This document shows positions 51,597-59,518 of a stretch of 64,000 nucleotides of DNA, one piece after another. The notes beneath the pieces are model-generated. The model did not search any database. It was not told the origin of the DNA and saw nothing but the letters and a program-made list of their open reading frames with translations. Within the stretch, counting starts at the first letter, position 1, and each line of letters opens with the position of its first letter. A program made the translations under genes and the position numbers. The DNA comes from Ga0077536 sp035325705 (GTDB lineage Bacteria; Pseudomonadota; Gammaproteobacteria; Ga0077536), in NCBI GenBank assembly GCA_035325705.1, contig DAOKZI010000004.1:186001-250000 (forward strand), given 5' to 3'.

Positions 51597-53741
51597 TCAC
51601 GCGTAGTAGGTTTCCCCCTTCTGCGCGCGGGCCTTCAGCGCGGCCGAGGGCTGGAAGCGCGGTCCGCAGGACTCGGCGAGGCGTTCGCAGGTGGCGACGA
51701 AATTGGCGACGCCGACGGTGTCGATGAACGACAGCGTGCCGCCGGTCCAGGCCGGGAAACCCCAGCCGAGGATGGAGCCGAGGTCGGCGTCGATCGGGTT
51801 CGTCAGCACGCCTTCTTCGAGACAGCGCGCCGTCTCCAGCGCCTGGATGTAGAGCAGCCGCGTCTTCACTTCCTCGAGCTCGGGCTGCGCCGCGCGCAGC
51901 GGAAAATGCTCGGCGAGCCCCGCCCACAGATGCTTCTTCGCGTCCTTCGGATAGTCGTAGAAGCCCCGGCCGTGGCGTTTGCCGGGACGCTTCAGGTCCT
52001 CGATCATCGTGCGTATCACCGGCCAGCTCGACGGCGGCACGAAGGCGCTGCCGAGCGCCTGCTCGGCCTGCTTGGTCACGTGATAGGCGAGCTCGATCGA
52101 GACTTCGTCGAGCACCGCGAGCGGGCCGACCGCCATGCCGGCGAACTTCGCCGCGTTCTCGATCAGCGCGGGCTTCACGCCTTCGGCGAGCAGCGTCATG
52201 CCCTCGTTGGTAAAGGTGCCGAACACGCGGCTCGTGTAGAAGCCGCGACCGTCGTTGACGACGATGGGGGTCTTGCGTAGCTGGATCACGTAGTCGAGCG
52301 CGCGGGCCACTGTCGCGGGCGAGGTCTCCTTGCCCTTGATGATTTCGACCAGCGGCATCTTCTCGGCCGGCGAGAAGAAGTGCACGCCGATGAAGTCCGC
52401 CGGGCGCGACCAGGCCTTGGCGAGGCTCGTGATCGGCAGGGTCGAGGTGTTGCTCGCGAACACCGTGCTCGCCGGCACCACCGCCTCGGTCTTGCGCGTG
52501 ACCTCGGCCTTGACGGTCCGATCCTCGAACACGGCCTCGACGACGAAATCGCAGTCCTTCAGATCCGCGTAGTCGGCGGCCGGCTGGATGCGCGCGAGCA
52601 GGGCAGCGCCCTTGTCCGGCGTGGTGCGGCCGCGTTCGAGGTCCTTCGCCACGAGCTGCTCGCCGTAGGCCTTGCCCTGCTGCGCCTTCTCGAGCGTCGC
52701 GTCGAGCAGCTTCACCGTGATGCCGGCCCTGGCCGAGACGTAGGCGATGCCGGCGCCCATCATGCCGGCGCCGAGCATGCCCAACGTCTTGACCTCCGAC
52801 TTCGGCAGCTCGGCCGGCCGGCCCGCGCCCTTTTCCGCCGCGCCCTTGTTGACGAACAGCGTGCGTATCATGTTGCGCGCGACGGGATTCAGCAGCAGCG
52901 TCGCCAAATAGCGCGACTCGATCTTCAGGCCCGCGTCGATCGGAAGCTGCGTGCCCTCGTACACCGCAGAGAGGATGGCCATCGGCGCCGGATAGTTGTG
53001 CAGAGTCCGCTTGGACACCAGCGCCGTGCCGCCCATGAAGGTCTGTACGGCGCCGGGATGCATGCCGCCGGCGCCGCCCGGCACCTTGTAGCCCTTCTCG
53101 TCCCAGGGGTTGCTCGCCTTGCCGCCCTGCGTGATGTATTCCTTCGCGGCCTCGATCAACTGCGCCGCCGGCACCACGCGATCGACGATCTTCTTCGCCG
53201 CGGCCTCGGCGACGGTGAGATGCGTGCCTTCGACGATGAGTTGCAGCGCGTCGCGCACGCCGATCATGCGCGAGAGCCGCTGCGTGCCGCCGGCGCCGGG
53301 CAAGAGGCCGACGAGCACTTCCGGCAGGCCGATGCGCGTCGCCGGATTGTCGGCCGCGACGCGGTGGTGGCAGGCGAGCGCGAGCTCGAGGCCGCCGCCG
53401 AGCGCGGTGCCGTTGATCGCCGCGACGCAGGGCTTGCCGCAGGTCTCGAGCTTGCGGAACAGCTCGTTCAGCGGCCAGGCGAAGCGCCAGGCCTCCTCGG
53501 GCGTCTTGACCGAACACGCCACGGCGAGGATCCACTTCAAATCCGCGCCGGCCATGAAGTCGGTCTTGTGCGAGGTGAACACCGCGCCCTTGATGCCGGC
53601 GTCGCTCGCGAGACGCTGCACGATCTCGCTCATCTCGGCGTGGAACTCCGGCGTCAACACGTTCATCGGCCGGCCCTGGACGTCGATCGTCACGAGCGCG
53701 ATGCCGTCGTCGCCGACGGCCATGGTCACGGTCTGGTTCAT
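51597..53741 (-). CDS. FadB/FadJ-like enoyl-CoA hydratase/3-hydroxyacyl-CoA dehydrogenase
   Basis: 714 residues. N-terminal crotonase domain ('KTDFMAGADLKWI', 'INGTALGGGLELALACHHRV', 'EVLVGLLPGAGGTQRLSRM'), then 3-hydroxyacyl-CoA dehydrogenase with Rossmann 'LGMLGAGMMGAGIAYVSARA' near residue 330, 'ASNTSTLPIT', catalytic His in 'IGVHFFSPAEKMPLVEII', and the C-terminal half 'NDGRGFYTSRVFGTF'. Two central steps of beta-oxidation. 79 nt after the thiolase gene on the same strand, so fadA-fadB order in one operon. Confidence 0.93.
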   Translation of the reverse strand: MNQTVTMAVGDDGIALVTIDVQGRPMNVLTPEFHAEMSEIVQRLASDAGIKGAVFTSHKTDFMAGADLKWILAVACSVKTPEEAWRFAWPLNELFRKLETCGKPCVAAINGTALGGGLELALACHHRVAADNPATRIGLPEVLVGLLPGAGGTQRLSRMIGVRDALQLIVEGTHLTVAEAAAKKIVDRVVPAAQLIEAAKEYITQGGKASNPWDEKGYKVPGGAGGMHPGAVQTFMGGTALVSKRTLHNYPAPMAILSAVYEGTQLPIDAGLKIESRYLATLLLNPVARNMIRTLFVNKGAAEKGAGRPAELPKSEVKTLGMLGAGMMGAGIAYVSARAGITVKLLDATLEKAQQGKAYGEQLVAKDLERGRTTPDKGAALLARIQPAADYADLKDCDFVVEAVFEDRTVKAEVTRKTEAVVPASTVFASNTSTLPITSLAKAWSRPADFIGVHFFSPAEKMPLVEIIKGKETSPATVARALDYVIQLRKTPIVVNDGRGFYTSRVFGTFTNEGMTLLAEGVKPALIENAAKFAGMAVGPLAVLDEVSIELAYHVTKQAEQALGSAFVPPSSWPVIRTMIEDLKRPGKRHGRGFYDYPKDAKKHLWAGLAEHFPLRAAQPELEEVKTRLLYIQALETARCLEEGVLTNPIDADLGSILGWGFPAWTGGTLSFIDTVGVANFVATCERLAESCGPRFQPSAALKARAQKGETYYA

Positions 53742-53820
53742 CTGCCTCCCCTGCGGCGCCGTCCCTCGAAGCGGGCGCGGCGCCTCTTGCCAGTTCGCTG
53801 GGTGGTGAGCGACGGCGCGC

Positions 53821-55032
53821 TCAGTTCACGCGTTCGATGATCGTCGCCGTGCCCATGCCGGCGCCGACACACAGATTGATCAGCGCCGTGCCGAGGCCGC
53901 GCCGTTCGAGCTCGTCGAGCACGGTGCCGAAGATCATCGCGCCCGTCGCGCCGAGCGGATGCCCCATCGCGATCGCGCCGCCGTTGACGTTGATCTGATC
54001 GTGCGCAATGCCCATCTGCTCCATGTACAGCAGCACGACCGAGGCGAAGGCCTCGTTGAGCTCGAAGAGATCGATGTCGGACTTCTGCATGCCGGCGCGC
54101 GCGAGCGCCTTGTGGGCCGACGGCGCGGGGCCCGTCAGCATGATCGTCGGCTCCGAGCCGATCGACGTGAAGGCGCGGATGCGCGCACGCGGCTTCAGGC
54201 CGAGCCGCTCGCCGATGGCCTTGTTGCCGATCAGCACGCCGGCCGCGCCGTCGACGATGCCGCTGGAGTTGCCGCCGGTGTGCACGTGCTCGATCTCTTC
54301 GACGTCGGGATAGCGCTGCAGCGCGACGGCGTCGAAGCCGTAGTCCTCGCCGAGCTGCGTGAAGGCCGGCTTCAGCGCGGCGAGCTCCTCCAGCGTCGTG
54401 CCCGGGCGCATGTGTTCGTCGCGATCGAGCACGATCATGCCGAGCTGATCGCGGACCGGCACCACCGAGCCGCGGAAGCGGCCTTCCTGCCAGGCCAGCG
54501 CCGCGCGGCGCTGGCTCTCGCAGGCGTAGGCGTCGACGTCCCGGCGCGAGTAGCCGTAGCGGGTCGCGATCAGATCGGCGCCGATGCCCTGCGGCGCGAA
54601 ATAGGTCTTGAACGCGACCGCGGGATCGCTGGCCCAGGCGCCGCCGTCCGAGCCCATCGGCACCCGCGACATCGATTCGACGCCGCCGCCGATCGTCAGA
54701 TCCGACTGGCCGGACATGACCTGGGCGGCCGCGGTGTTGACGGCTTCGAGCCCCGACGCGCAGAAGCGGTTGAGCTGCTTGCCGGGCACGCTCTGCGCGT
54801 AGTCGGCGACCAGCGCCGCGACGCGCGGGATCACCGCGCCCTGCTCGCCGACCGGCGATACGCAGCCGAAAACGATGTCGTCGACCAGCGCGGTGTCGAG
54901 ATGATTGCGCTCGCGCAGCGCGGCCAGCACCTGGGCCGACAGTTGAATGGGCGGGATCTCGTGCAGACTGCCGGTTGCCTTGCCTTTGCCGCGCGGCGTA
55001 CGGACGCAGTCGTAAACATAGGCTTCGGTCAT
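53821..55032 (-). CDS. Acetyl-CoA C-acyltransferase (thiolase)
   Basis: 403 residues. Nucleophile Cys in 'LNRFCASGLEAVNTAAAQVM' near residue 92, 'NEAFASVV', catalytic His in 'NGGAIAMGHPLGATGAM', second Cys in 'NLCVGAGMGTATII'. Last step of beta-oxidation, forming a complex with the downstream FadB-like protein. Annotated elsewhere as fadA or fadI; the pair's subclass cannot be decided by eye. Confidence 0.93.
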   Translation of the reverse strand: MTEAYVYDCVRTPRGKGKATGSLHEIPPIQLSAQVLAALRERNHLDTALVDDIVFGCVSPVGEQGAVIPRVAALVADYAQSVPGKQLNRFCASGLEAVNTAAAQVMSGQSDLTIGGGVESMSRVPMGSDGGAWASDPAVAFKTYFAPQGIGADLIATRYGYSRRDVDAYACESQRRAALAWQEGRFRGSVVPVRDQLGMIVLDRDEHMRPGTTLEELAALKPAFTQLGEDYGFDAVALQRYPDVEEIEHVHTGGNSSGIVDGAAGVLIGNKAIGERLGLKPRARIRAFTSIGSEPTIMLTGPAPSAHKALARAGMQKSDIDLFELNEAFASVVLLYMEQMGIAHDQINVNGGAIAMGHPLGATGAMIFGTVLDELERRGLGTALINLCVGAGMGTATIIERVN

Positions 55033-55141
55033 CGTCGGAACCTCCAGCGGATGCGCGGCCGGGCGGGAGTGCGTGGCCGTGGTCGGTGCCCCGCATTATA
55101 GAGGTAAACTCGCAGGCTCCAGACGCAACCAGGATCCCGCC

Positions 55142-55714
55142 ATGAGCCAGCCGCCGATCAGCCGCTTTCCCGTGCCCACCCTAGCCAGCCTGCCCGAGGA
55201 CATCCAGGCGCGGATCCGCGCCGTGCAGGAAAAATCGGGCTTCATCCCGAACGTGTTTCTGGTGCTCGCGCACCGGCCCGACGAGTTCCGCGCCTTCATG
55301 GCCTATCACGACGCGCTGATGGACAAGCCCGGCGGGCTGTCGAAGGCCGATCGCGAAATGATCGTCGTGGCGACCAGTGCGGCGAACCAGTGCCAGTACT
55401 GCGTGATCGCGCACGGCGCGATCCTGCGCATCCGCGCCAAGAACCCGCTGCTCGCCGATCAGGTCGCCGTCAACTATCTGAAAGCCGACATCACGCGCAA
55501 ACAGCGCGCGATGCTCGACTTCGCGCTGAAGGTCGCGTTCGAAGCCTATGCCGTCGACGACGAAGACTTCGAAGCGCTCGCCGAGCACGGCTACAGCCAG
55601 GAGGACGTCTGGGACATCGCCGCGATCGCGGCCTTCTTCGGCATGTCGAACCGCATGGCGAACGTCACCAGCATGCGCCCGAACGACGAGTTCTACACGA
55701 TGGGACGGGGTTGA
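55142..55714 (+). CDS. AhpD-like peroxidase-related protein (carboxymuconolactone decarboxylase fold)
   Basis: 190 residues from ATG 55142 (AGGA upstream); the frame runs further 5' but overlaps the thiolase promoter region. Redox motif 'ANQCQYCVIAHGAI' (CxxC plus His), as in TIGR01926-type uncharacterised peroxidase-related enzymes. 'FIPNVFLVLAHRPDEFRAFM' is typical of this subgroup. The last 9 codons recur at 56612-56638 (see repeats), so the 3' end has been duplicated. Confidence 0.85.
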   Translation: MSQPPISRFPVPTLASLPEDIQARIRAVQEKSGFIPNVFLVLAHRPDEFRAFMAYHDALMDKPGGLSKADREMIVVATSAANQCQYCVIAHGAILRIRAKNPLLADQVAVNYLKADITRKQRAMLDFALKVAFEAYAVDDEDFEALAEHGYSQEDVWDIAAIAAFFGMSNRMANVTSMRPNDEFYTMGRG

Positions 55715-55819
55715 ATCGAGGCCATTCGTAGCCCGGGTGCAGCGTAGCGGAACCCGGGATCTTCATCGCACGGAAACGCCCGATCCCGGGTTGCGAGCTG
55801 CGCGCGCCGCCCGGGTTAC
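55681..55819. repeat. Direct repeat, copy 1: ahpD 3' end plus compound REP
   Basis: GAACGACGAGTTCTACACGA followed by TGGGACG, then a REP (55728-55761), linker with AAACGCCCG, inverted REP to 55817. Copy 2 is at 56612-56763. The two bracket a 790-nt low-G+C segment. Confidence 0.65.
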
Positions 55820-56267
55820 AAAGTCCATGGAATCTGCGCGCGCCTTTGTTAGCGCATTAGCCCAATCTTTTCCTATTACCGCCTCCAGAATTTGCTCTCC
55901 GGCAAAGGCGCCACTGTAGCGTGCGATCTTGCCGCGCCGATCTCGAAGAACTACGACGTCTGTAACATTGTCCGCCAATGAAATTATTGAAAGTTTTCGG
56001 CCGAAGACATTTCCCCCTGCTTCAATAAAAGTTCCTTTATTGATAGAAAGTTTTCTTCTTTTATTCGACCGTCGCGACATCCTGGGGTCGAGACATGCTC
56101 GTATGCAACGATTCTGGCAGATAGATAAGCAGGTTCACCTGCGCGTTCAATGTAACTTTCACCGAAAATCGTGACCGCGTACGACGGCCCGCCCGCATCG
56201 GATATGTGCTCATACGTCGCCTGCGCGGGGATGACGATAGTCGAACGGTGGTGGAGCGTATTTATGC
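55820..56267. other. Low-G+C segment of foreign character, broken ORFs
   Basis: Composition drops clearly below the rest (A/T runs such as TTATTGAAAGTTTTC and TTTCTTCTTTTATTC). On the minus strand an 85-residue frame from ATG 56080 reads 'RKLSIISLADNVTDVVVLRD' and 'FAGEQILEAVIGKDWANALT' before running into REP sequence; another minus frame, about 56245-55980, reads 'AVTIFGESYIERAGEPAYLS' and has no start. Neither has a recognised family. They look like fragments of one or two decayed genes. Confidence 0.5.
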
Positions 56268-56600
56268 TCAGCTATATAGCACGAGCAACATCGCGAGTTG
56301 CGCCTCGGTCACCACGCCGCCCTCGGTGTGCACGGCGAGCTGCTGCACGGTGCCGGCAATCGGCGCCGCGAGCGCGTTGAGCGACAGACGCCGCCGTGCC
56401 TTGGCCAGTGCTTCATTCAGGCTCGCGAGCTTGATGTCCGTTTCCGTCAGCTCCGCCATCCAGCGCTTGCGATGCTGCGCCTCGGTGACGTGCCGGCGTT
56501 GGCGCAGCGAGGCGAGGCTCGCGCTCAGGACTTTGCGCTGCTCCCCCTGGGCAGCGAGTTCCCGCTGCACGGCGAGACGAGGCGCACGTTGACCTGGATG
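56268..56600 (-). pseudogene. hlyD-family membrane-fusion protein fragment
   Basis: About 110 codons of the coiled-coil/lipoyl boundary of type I secretion adaptor proteins: 'SLNEALAKARRRLSLNALAA', 'PIAGTVQQLAVHTEGGVVTE'. The intact family continues with a PLMVIVP-type strand and 100 more residues; here it breaks after 'AQLAMLLVLYS' at a stop, and the 5' two thirds are missing. No ABC transporter or TolC gene is adjacent. Remnant left by insertion or deletion. Confidence 0.75.
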
Positions 56601-56611
56601 ACGGCCTCGTC

Positions 56612-56763
56612 GAACGACGAGTTCCACACGATGGGACGAGATCGAGACGCGAGAACCTGCGGGATTCGTAGCCCGGGTGCAGCGTAGCGGAACCCGGGAT
56701 CTTTAATCGCGCGGGAAACGCCCGATCCCGGGTTGCGCGCTGCGCGCTCCACCCGGGCTACGG
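56612..56763. repeat. Direct repeat, copy 2: ahpD 3' end plus compound REP
   Basis: GAACGACGAGTTCCACACGA TGGGACG (1 mismatch in 27 to copy 1 at 55681), then ATTCGTAGCCCGGGTGCAGC REP, a GAAACGCCCG linker and inverted REP. Confidence 0.65.
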
Positions 56764-56770
56764 GGCTTTT

Positions 56771-56896
56771 CGCCATAGAGAACACGGGACCGTTGGGCTG
56801 ACGAAGGAAGCCCAACCGACGCTCGCCAAAATCGACGATCGCGTTGCGGGCGCCAATCAATTCCTTCCTCTGTGTTCTCGGTGTTCTCTGTGGCCA
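56771..56896. repeat. Degenerate CACCGAGAA-type twin-arm element containing the 25-nt hairpin
   Basis: Short left arm CCATAGAGAACACGGG, the GTTGGGCT...AGCCCAAC hairpin at 56792-56816, and right arm 56852-56896 (CCAATCAATTCCTTCCTCTG then 9-mers). Two repeat families are nested here. Confidence 0.55.
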
Positions 56897-56941
56897 TATA
56901 GACCACTCCAGGCACCGACACCGCCCCGAATGCCGCAGGCC

Positions 56942-57700
56942 TCACACGCTCAAATCACTGACCTGCAGCCCCTCGCGCGAAGCCAAGGCGACCAGGCGGA
57001 TCTGCATCGGCTGGGTGCGGCGTAGCGAGGTGGTGACGCCGACGAGATGCGTTGCGAGCCACACGGCTTCGACTTCGCTCGCCATCTGCGCGTGCACGCC
57101 GTAGCGCGCGAGATCGGCGCGCACGATGCGGTGCTCGAACTCGAGCACGTGGGCGAGCGCCTCGTCCATGCGCAGATTCGACACGCCGTCGATGCTGACG
57201 ATTTCGCCGCGCTCGGTGGCGGCGATGTAGTCCTCGAGCAGATGGCGCATCTTGCGCTGTGCGTCCTGGCCGCGCAGCGCATCGGTGGGATCGGAGACCA
57301 GGATGCGCGGGCCGCGCCAGGCTTCGAGCTCGCGCTGCCACAGCCCGCACAGCGCGACGTTGGCGGGTGCGAGCCGGAACAGCTCCGCCATCGCGCCGTC
57401 GGGATGCTGTCCGATGCCGCTGCCGAAGCGGGCGACGCGGAAATCGATCTGCGGATTCGCGCGCGCGTAGTCGATGAACAGCCGCGTATAGCGCTCGATG
57501 ACGTCGATGGGCAGGAGCTCCAGCTTGCTGCTGCGATAGGGAATCGCATAGCTGACGCCGACCGGTCCGTTCCAGCGCCCCTCTTCGGCGCCGAAATGGC
57601 GGACGGCGAAGGCCGCATTGGCCTCGCGATGCAGGCCGGCCACGTTGCTGCCGAAGACCATCGTCAGCGGCCGCCCGGCCTCTTCGTTCTCCAGCCCCAA
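56942..57700 (-). CDS. A1S_2505-like (phage-type non-structural) domain protein with C-terminal extension
   Basis: 252 residues from TTG 57700, chosen because GGGAGGAG lies 8 nt upstream; ATG 57661 is the next option. Residues about 15-125 match the short phage/bacterial A1S_2505 family by eye: 'MVFGSNVAGLHREANAAFAV', 'VGVSYAIPYRSSKLELLPID', 'FIDYARANPQIDFRVARFGS'. The last 120 residues ('LLEDYIAATERGEIVSIDGV', 'EVEAVWLATHLVGVTTSLRR') are not part of that family as I know it. The domain's role is unknown. Isolated by repeats on one side and a 400-nt gene-free gap on the other. Confidence 0.55.
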   Translation of the reverse strand: MGLENEEAGRPLTMVFGSNVAGLHREANAAFAVRHFGAEEGRWNGPVGVSYAIPYRSSKLELLPIDVIERYTRLFIDYARANPQIDFRVARFGSGIGQHPDGAMAELFRLAPANVALCGLWQRELEAWRGPRILVSDPTDALRGQDAQRKMRHLLEDYIAATERGEIVSIDGVSNLRMDEALAHVLEFEHRIVRADLARYGVHAQMASEVEAVWLATHLVGVTTSLRRTQPMQIRLVALASREGLQVSDLSV

Positions 57701-58101
57701 GACTCTCTCCTCCCTGCTCCTGGTCAGGGCCCCGACAGCCCTGCGCACATCCGCGGCGCGCGCGCATGGTAATCAGTCACACGCGTGACGCAAGCCCCGC
57801 GAATGGAGTAAGTCGATTGGACATGAGCCAGATCACGAGGCCGCAGCGAAGCGGGAGAGTCGGCTGCCGGCGCTGCTGGGACCGAGCGCGCCGGCCCGCG
57901 GCGCTCGAAAAGGGCCCGGAGGCGGGACGCCTCCGGGGGAGGAAGGTCGGTGTGAAGTGCGTCCATTCTTGGCCTTCGCGCCGCGCAGCGGCCAGGGAGA
58001 CGATCCCCGAGTCGCCGGGATTTCGGCCTCGCGCCGGCGGGAATTCGGACGGCGCTCGTCTGGAAACGCCGCCCTCTGCGGAGTTTTCCCGGCCGCCGCG
58101 A
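57701..58101. other. Gene-free gap with a stable hairpin
   Basis: No credible ORF, tRNA or known riboswitch was recognised. Contents: GTCAC-ACGC-GTGAC at 57777-57790, and a 10-bp perfect stem CCCGGAGGCG-GGA-CGCCTCCGGG at 57915-57937 without T tract. It is upstream of the A1S_2505-like gene (minus strand) and downstream of the 58102-58557 gene, so it may hold a terminator, a promoter or a small RNA. Confidence 0.4.
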
Positions 58102-58557
58102 TCAGCCGTCCGGCCGCGCGCCGCCCAGTGAATCGAGCCAGATCACCACGACGTCCTCGAGCGGTCGCGCCGCGCGCAGCTCGAGGCGGAAGAAGGTCGT
58201 GCCGCGCGGCACGTCGTCGCGCTCGAGCACGAGGCCCGGCATGCCGCGGAAAAAGGAATAGCCCGTGTGCGCCAGCGGATAGCGCGAGCCGGCCTTGTCA
58301 TAGGCGATCGCCGCGATGCTGCCCGGGGGTAGCACGCGCGGCACGGCCTCGACCATCTGCTTGCGCGCGATGCCGAGGGCGTCGAGATCGCGCAGATACA
58401 GCAGCAGGCGCGGATTGCCCGTCTTCGTCGTCAGCGGCTCGCGCAGCTCCACGGCCTGCCAGTCCGTGCCGATGTCGATCGCCCGACTGCCGACTCCGAA
58501 GGTATCGATGGCGAGCCCGCCCATCGCGAGCACCCACTGCAGCAGCAGGCTCAGCAT
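58102..58557 (-). CDS. Hypothetical protein
   Basis: 151 residues. N-terminal hydrophobic stretch 'LSLLLQWVLAMGGLAIDTFG' could be a signal or anchor. The rest is beta-rich: 'DWQAVELREPLTTKTGNPRL', 'YDKAGSRYPLAHTGYSFFRG', 'TTFFRLELRAARPLEDVVVI'. No family recognised. 52 nt downstream of surE on the same strand, last gene of that run. Confidence 0.5.
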   Translation of the reverse strand: MLSLLLQWVLAMGGLAIDTFGVGSRAIDIGTDWQAVELREPLTTKTGNPRLLLYLRDLDALGIARKQMVEAVPRVLPPGSIAAIAYDKAGSRYPLAHTGYSFFRGMPGLVLERDDVPRGTTFFRLELRAARPLEDVVVIWLDSLGGARPDG

Positions 58558-58609
58558 CGCGGCCCCGTGTGCTTCACGACCGGCTTCCCTGCTTGCACGC
58601 CGCGCATGA

Positions 58610-59518
58610 TCAGGGCTGCTCTAGCGCCTCGAGTCGCCTCGTCATCTGGCGCTGCGCGCCCTGCTCCGCGGCGAGAGCACCGTCGATCGCGCTGATGGTG
58701 ACGTAGCCGGCATCGAAGAGCTGCGTGTCGCTGCCCTGCTCCGTCGCCGCCCGAGGCTCGGCGGTGAAGGCGAGGCGCACCTCGCCGTCCTCGCCGGTCG
58801 GCACGTAGTCGTAGCTGAAGGCGCTGTAGCGGCCGCTGGGCGCGACGCGCACGCCGCGCGGGGCGCCGGCCGGCACCACCGGGTAGTTCACGTTGAGCAC
58901 AGTGTCCGGCGGCAGCAGCGATCCTGGGCCCGCGGTCGCCGCGATGCGCTGGACGAGCTCGGCCGTGAAGCTCGCGCAGGCCGGGAAAGCGGCCGTCGTG
59001 CTCGGGAACGGCGGCGTCGCGTTCTTCTCATCGAGATCCATGCCGACCGACACCGCGATCGCGGGCACGCCGAGGTATTCCGCCATCAGCGCCGCGCCTA
59101 TCGTGCCGGACACGTTGGCCGTGGCACCGACGTTCTCGCCGAGGTTCACGCCGGAGACGACCAGATCCGGCGCGCGCCCCGCGTAGATCACGCGCAGGCC
59201 GACGGCGGCGGCGTCGGCCGGGCTGCCGTCGACGGCCCACACGCCCGGGCTCTCTTCCCGATACTTCACCGGGCCGGTCGAGATGCGCCAGCTCGCGCCG
59301 CTCTGGTTCTCGCGCGGCGCGACCATGGTCACATGATGACCGGCGGCGGCGAGCGCAGCCTGCAAGGCCTCGATGCCGGGCGCTCGAAAGCCGTCGTCGT
59401 TGGTGAGCAGGATGTCGAGCGCGCGCCCGCCGTCGTCGGCGGCGGCGAGCGGCAGGCAGGCGAGGGACAAGACGAGGCACAGGACATGGGCGCCGAGGCG
59501 CAGGACACGCGAGCTCAA
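58610..59518 (-). CDS. surE: SurE-family 5'/3'-nucleotidase with signal peptide
   Basis: 302 residues. The start is a TTG at 59518 overlapping the regulator's TGA (TTGA), with GGAG 7 nt upstream. Residues 1-28 form a signal peptide ('GAHVLCLVLSLACLPLAAA'), unusual because standard SurE is cytoplasmic. Active-site motifs are intact: 'ILLTNDDGFRAPGIEAL', 'VAPRENQSGASWRIS', 'VVSGVNLGENVGATANVSGT', 'LNVNYP'. Expected to dephosphorylate nucleotides or related phosphates, here in the periplasm. Confidence 0.85.
   Translation of the reverse strand: MSSRVLRLGAHVLCLVLSLACLPLAAADDGGRALDILLTNDDGFRAPGIEALQAALAAAGHHVTMVAPRENQSGASWRISTGPVKYREESPGVWAVDGSPADAAAVGLRVIYAGRAPDLVVSGVNLGENVGATANVSGTIGAALMAEYLGVPAIAVSVGMDLDEKNATPPFPSTTAAFPACASFTAELVQRIAATAGPGSLLPPDTVLNVNYPVVPAGAPRGVRVAPSGRYSAFSYDYVPTGEDGEVRLAFTAEPRAATEQGSDTQLFDAGYVTISAIDGALAAEQGAQRQMTRRLEALEQP

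Noticed and set aside
57800..57960. Possible glycine-type riboswitch (AGCGGGAGAG motif)
   Set aside because: The second conserved block (CCGAAGG...GCAA, CTCAGGCAAA) is missing and the downstream genes do not fit.
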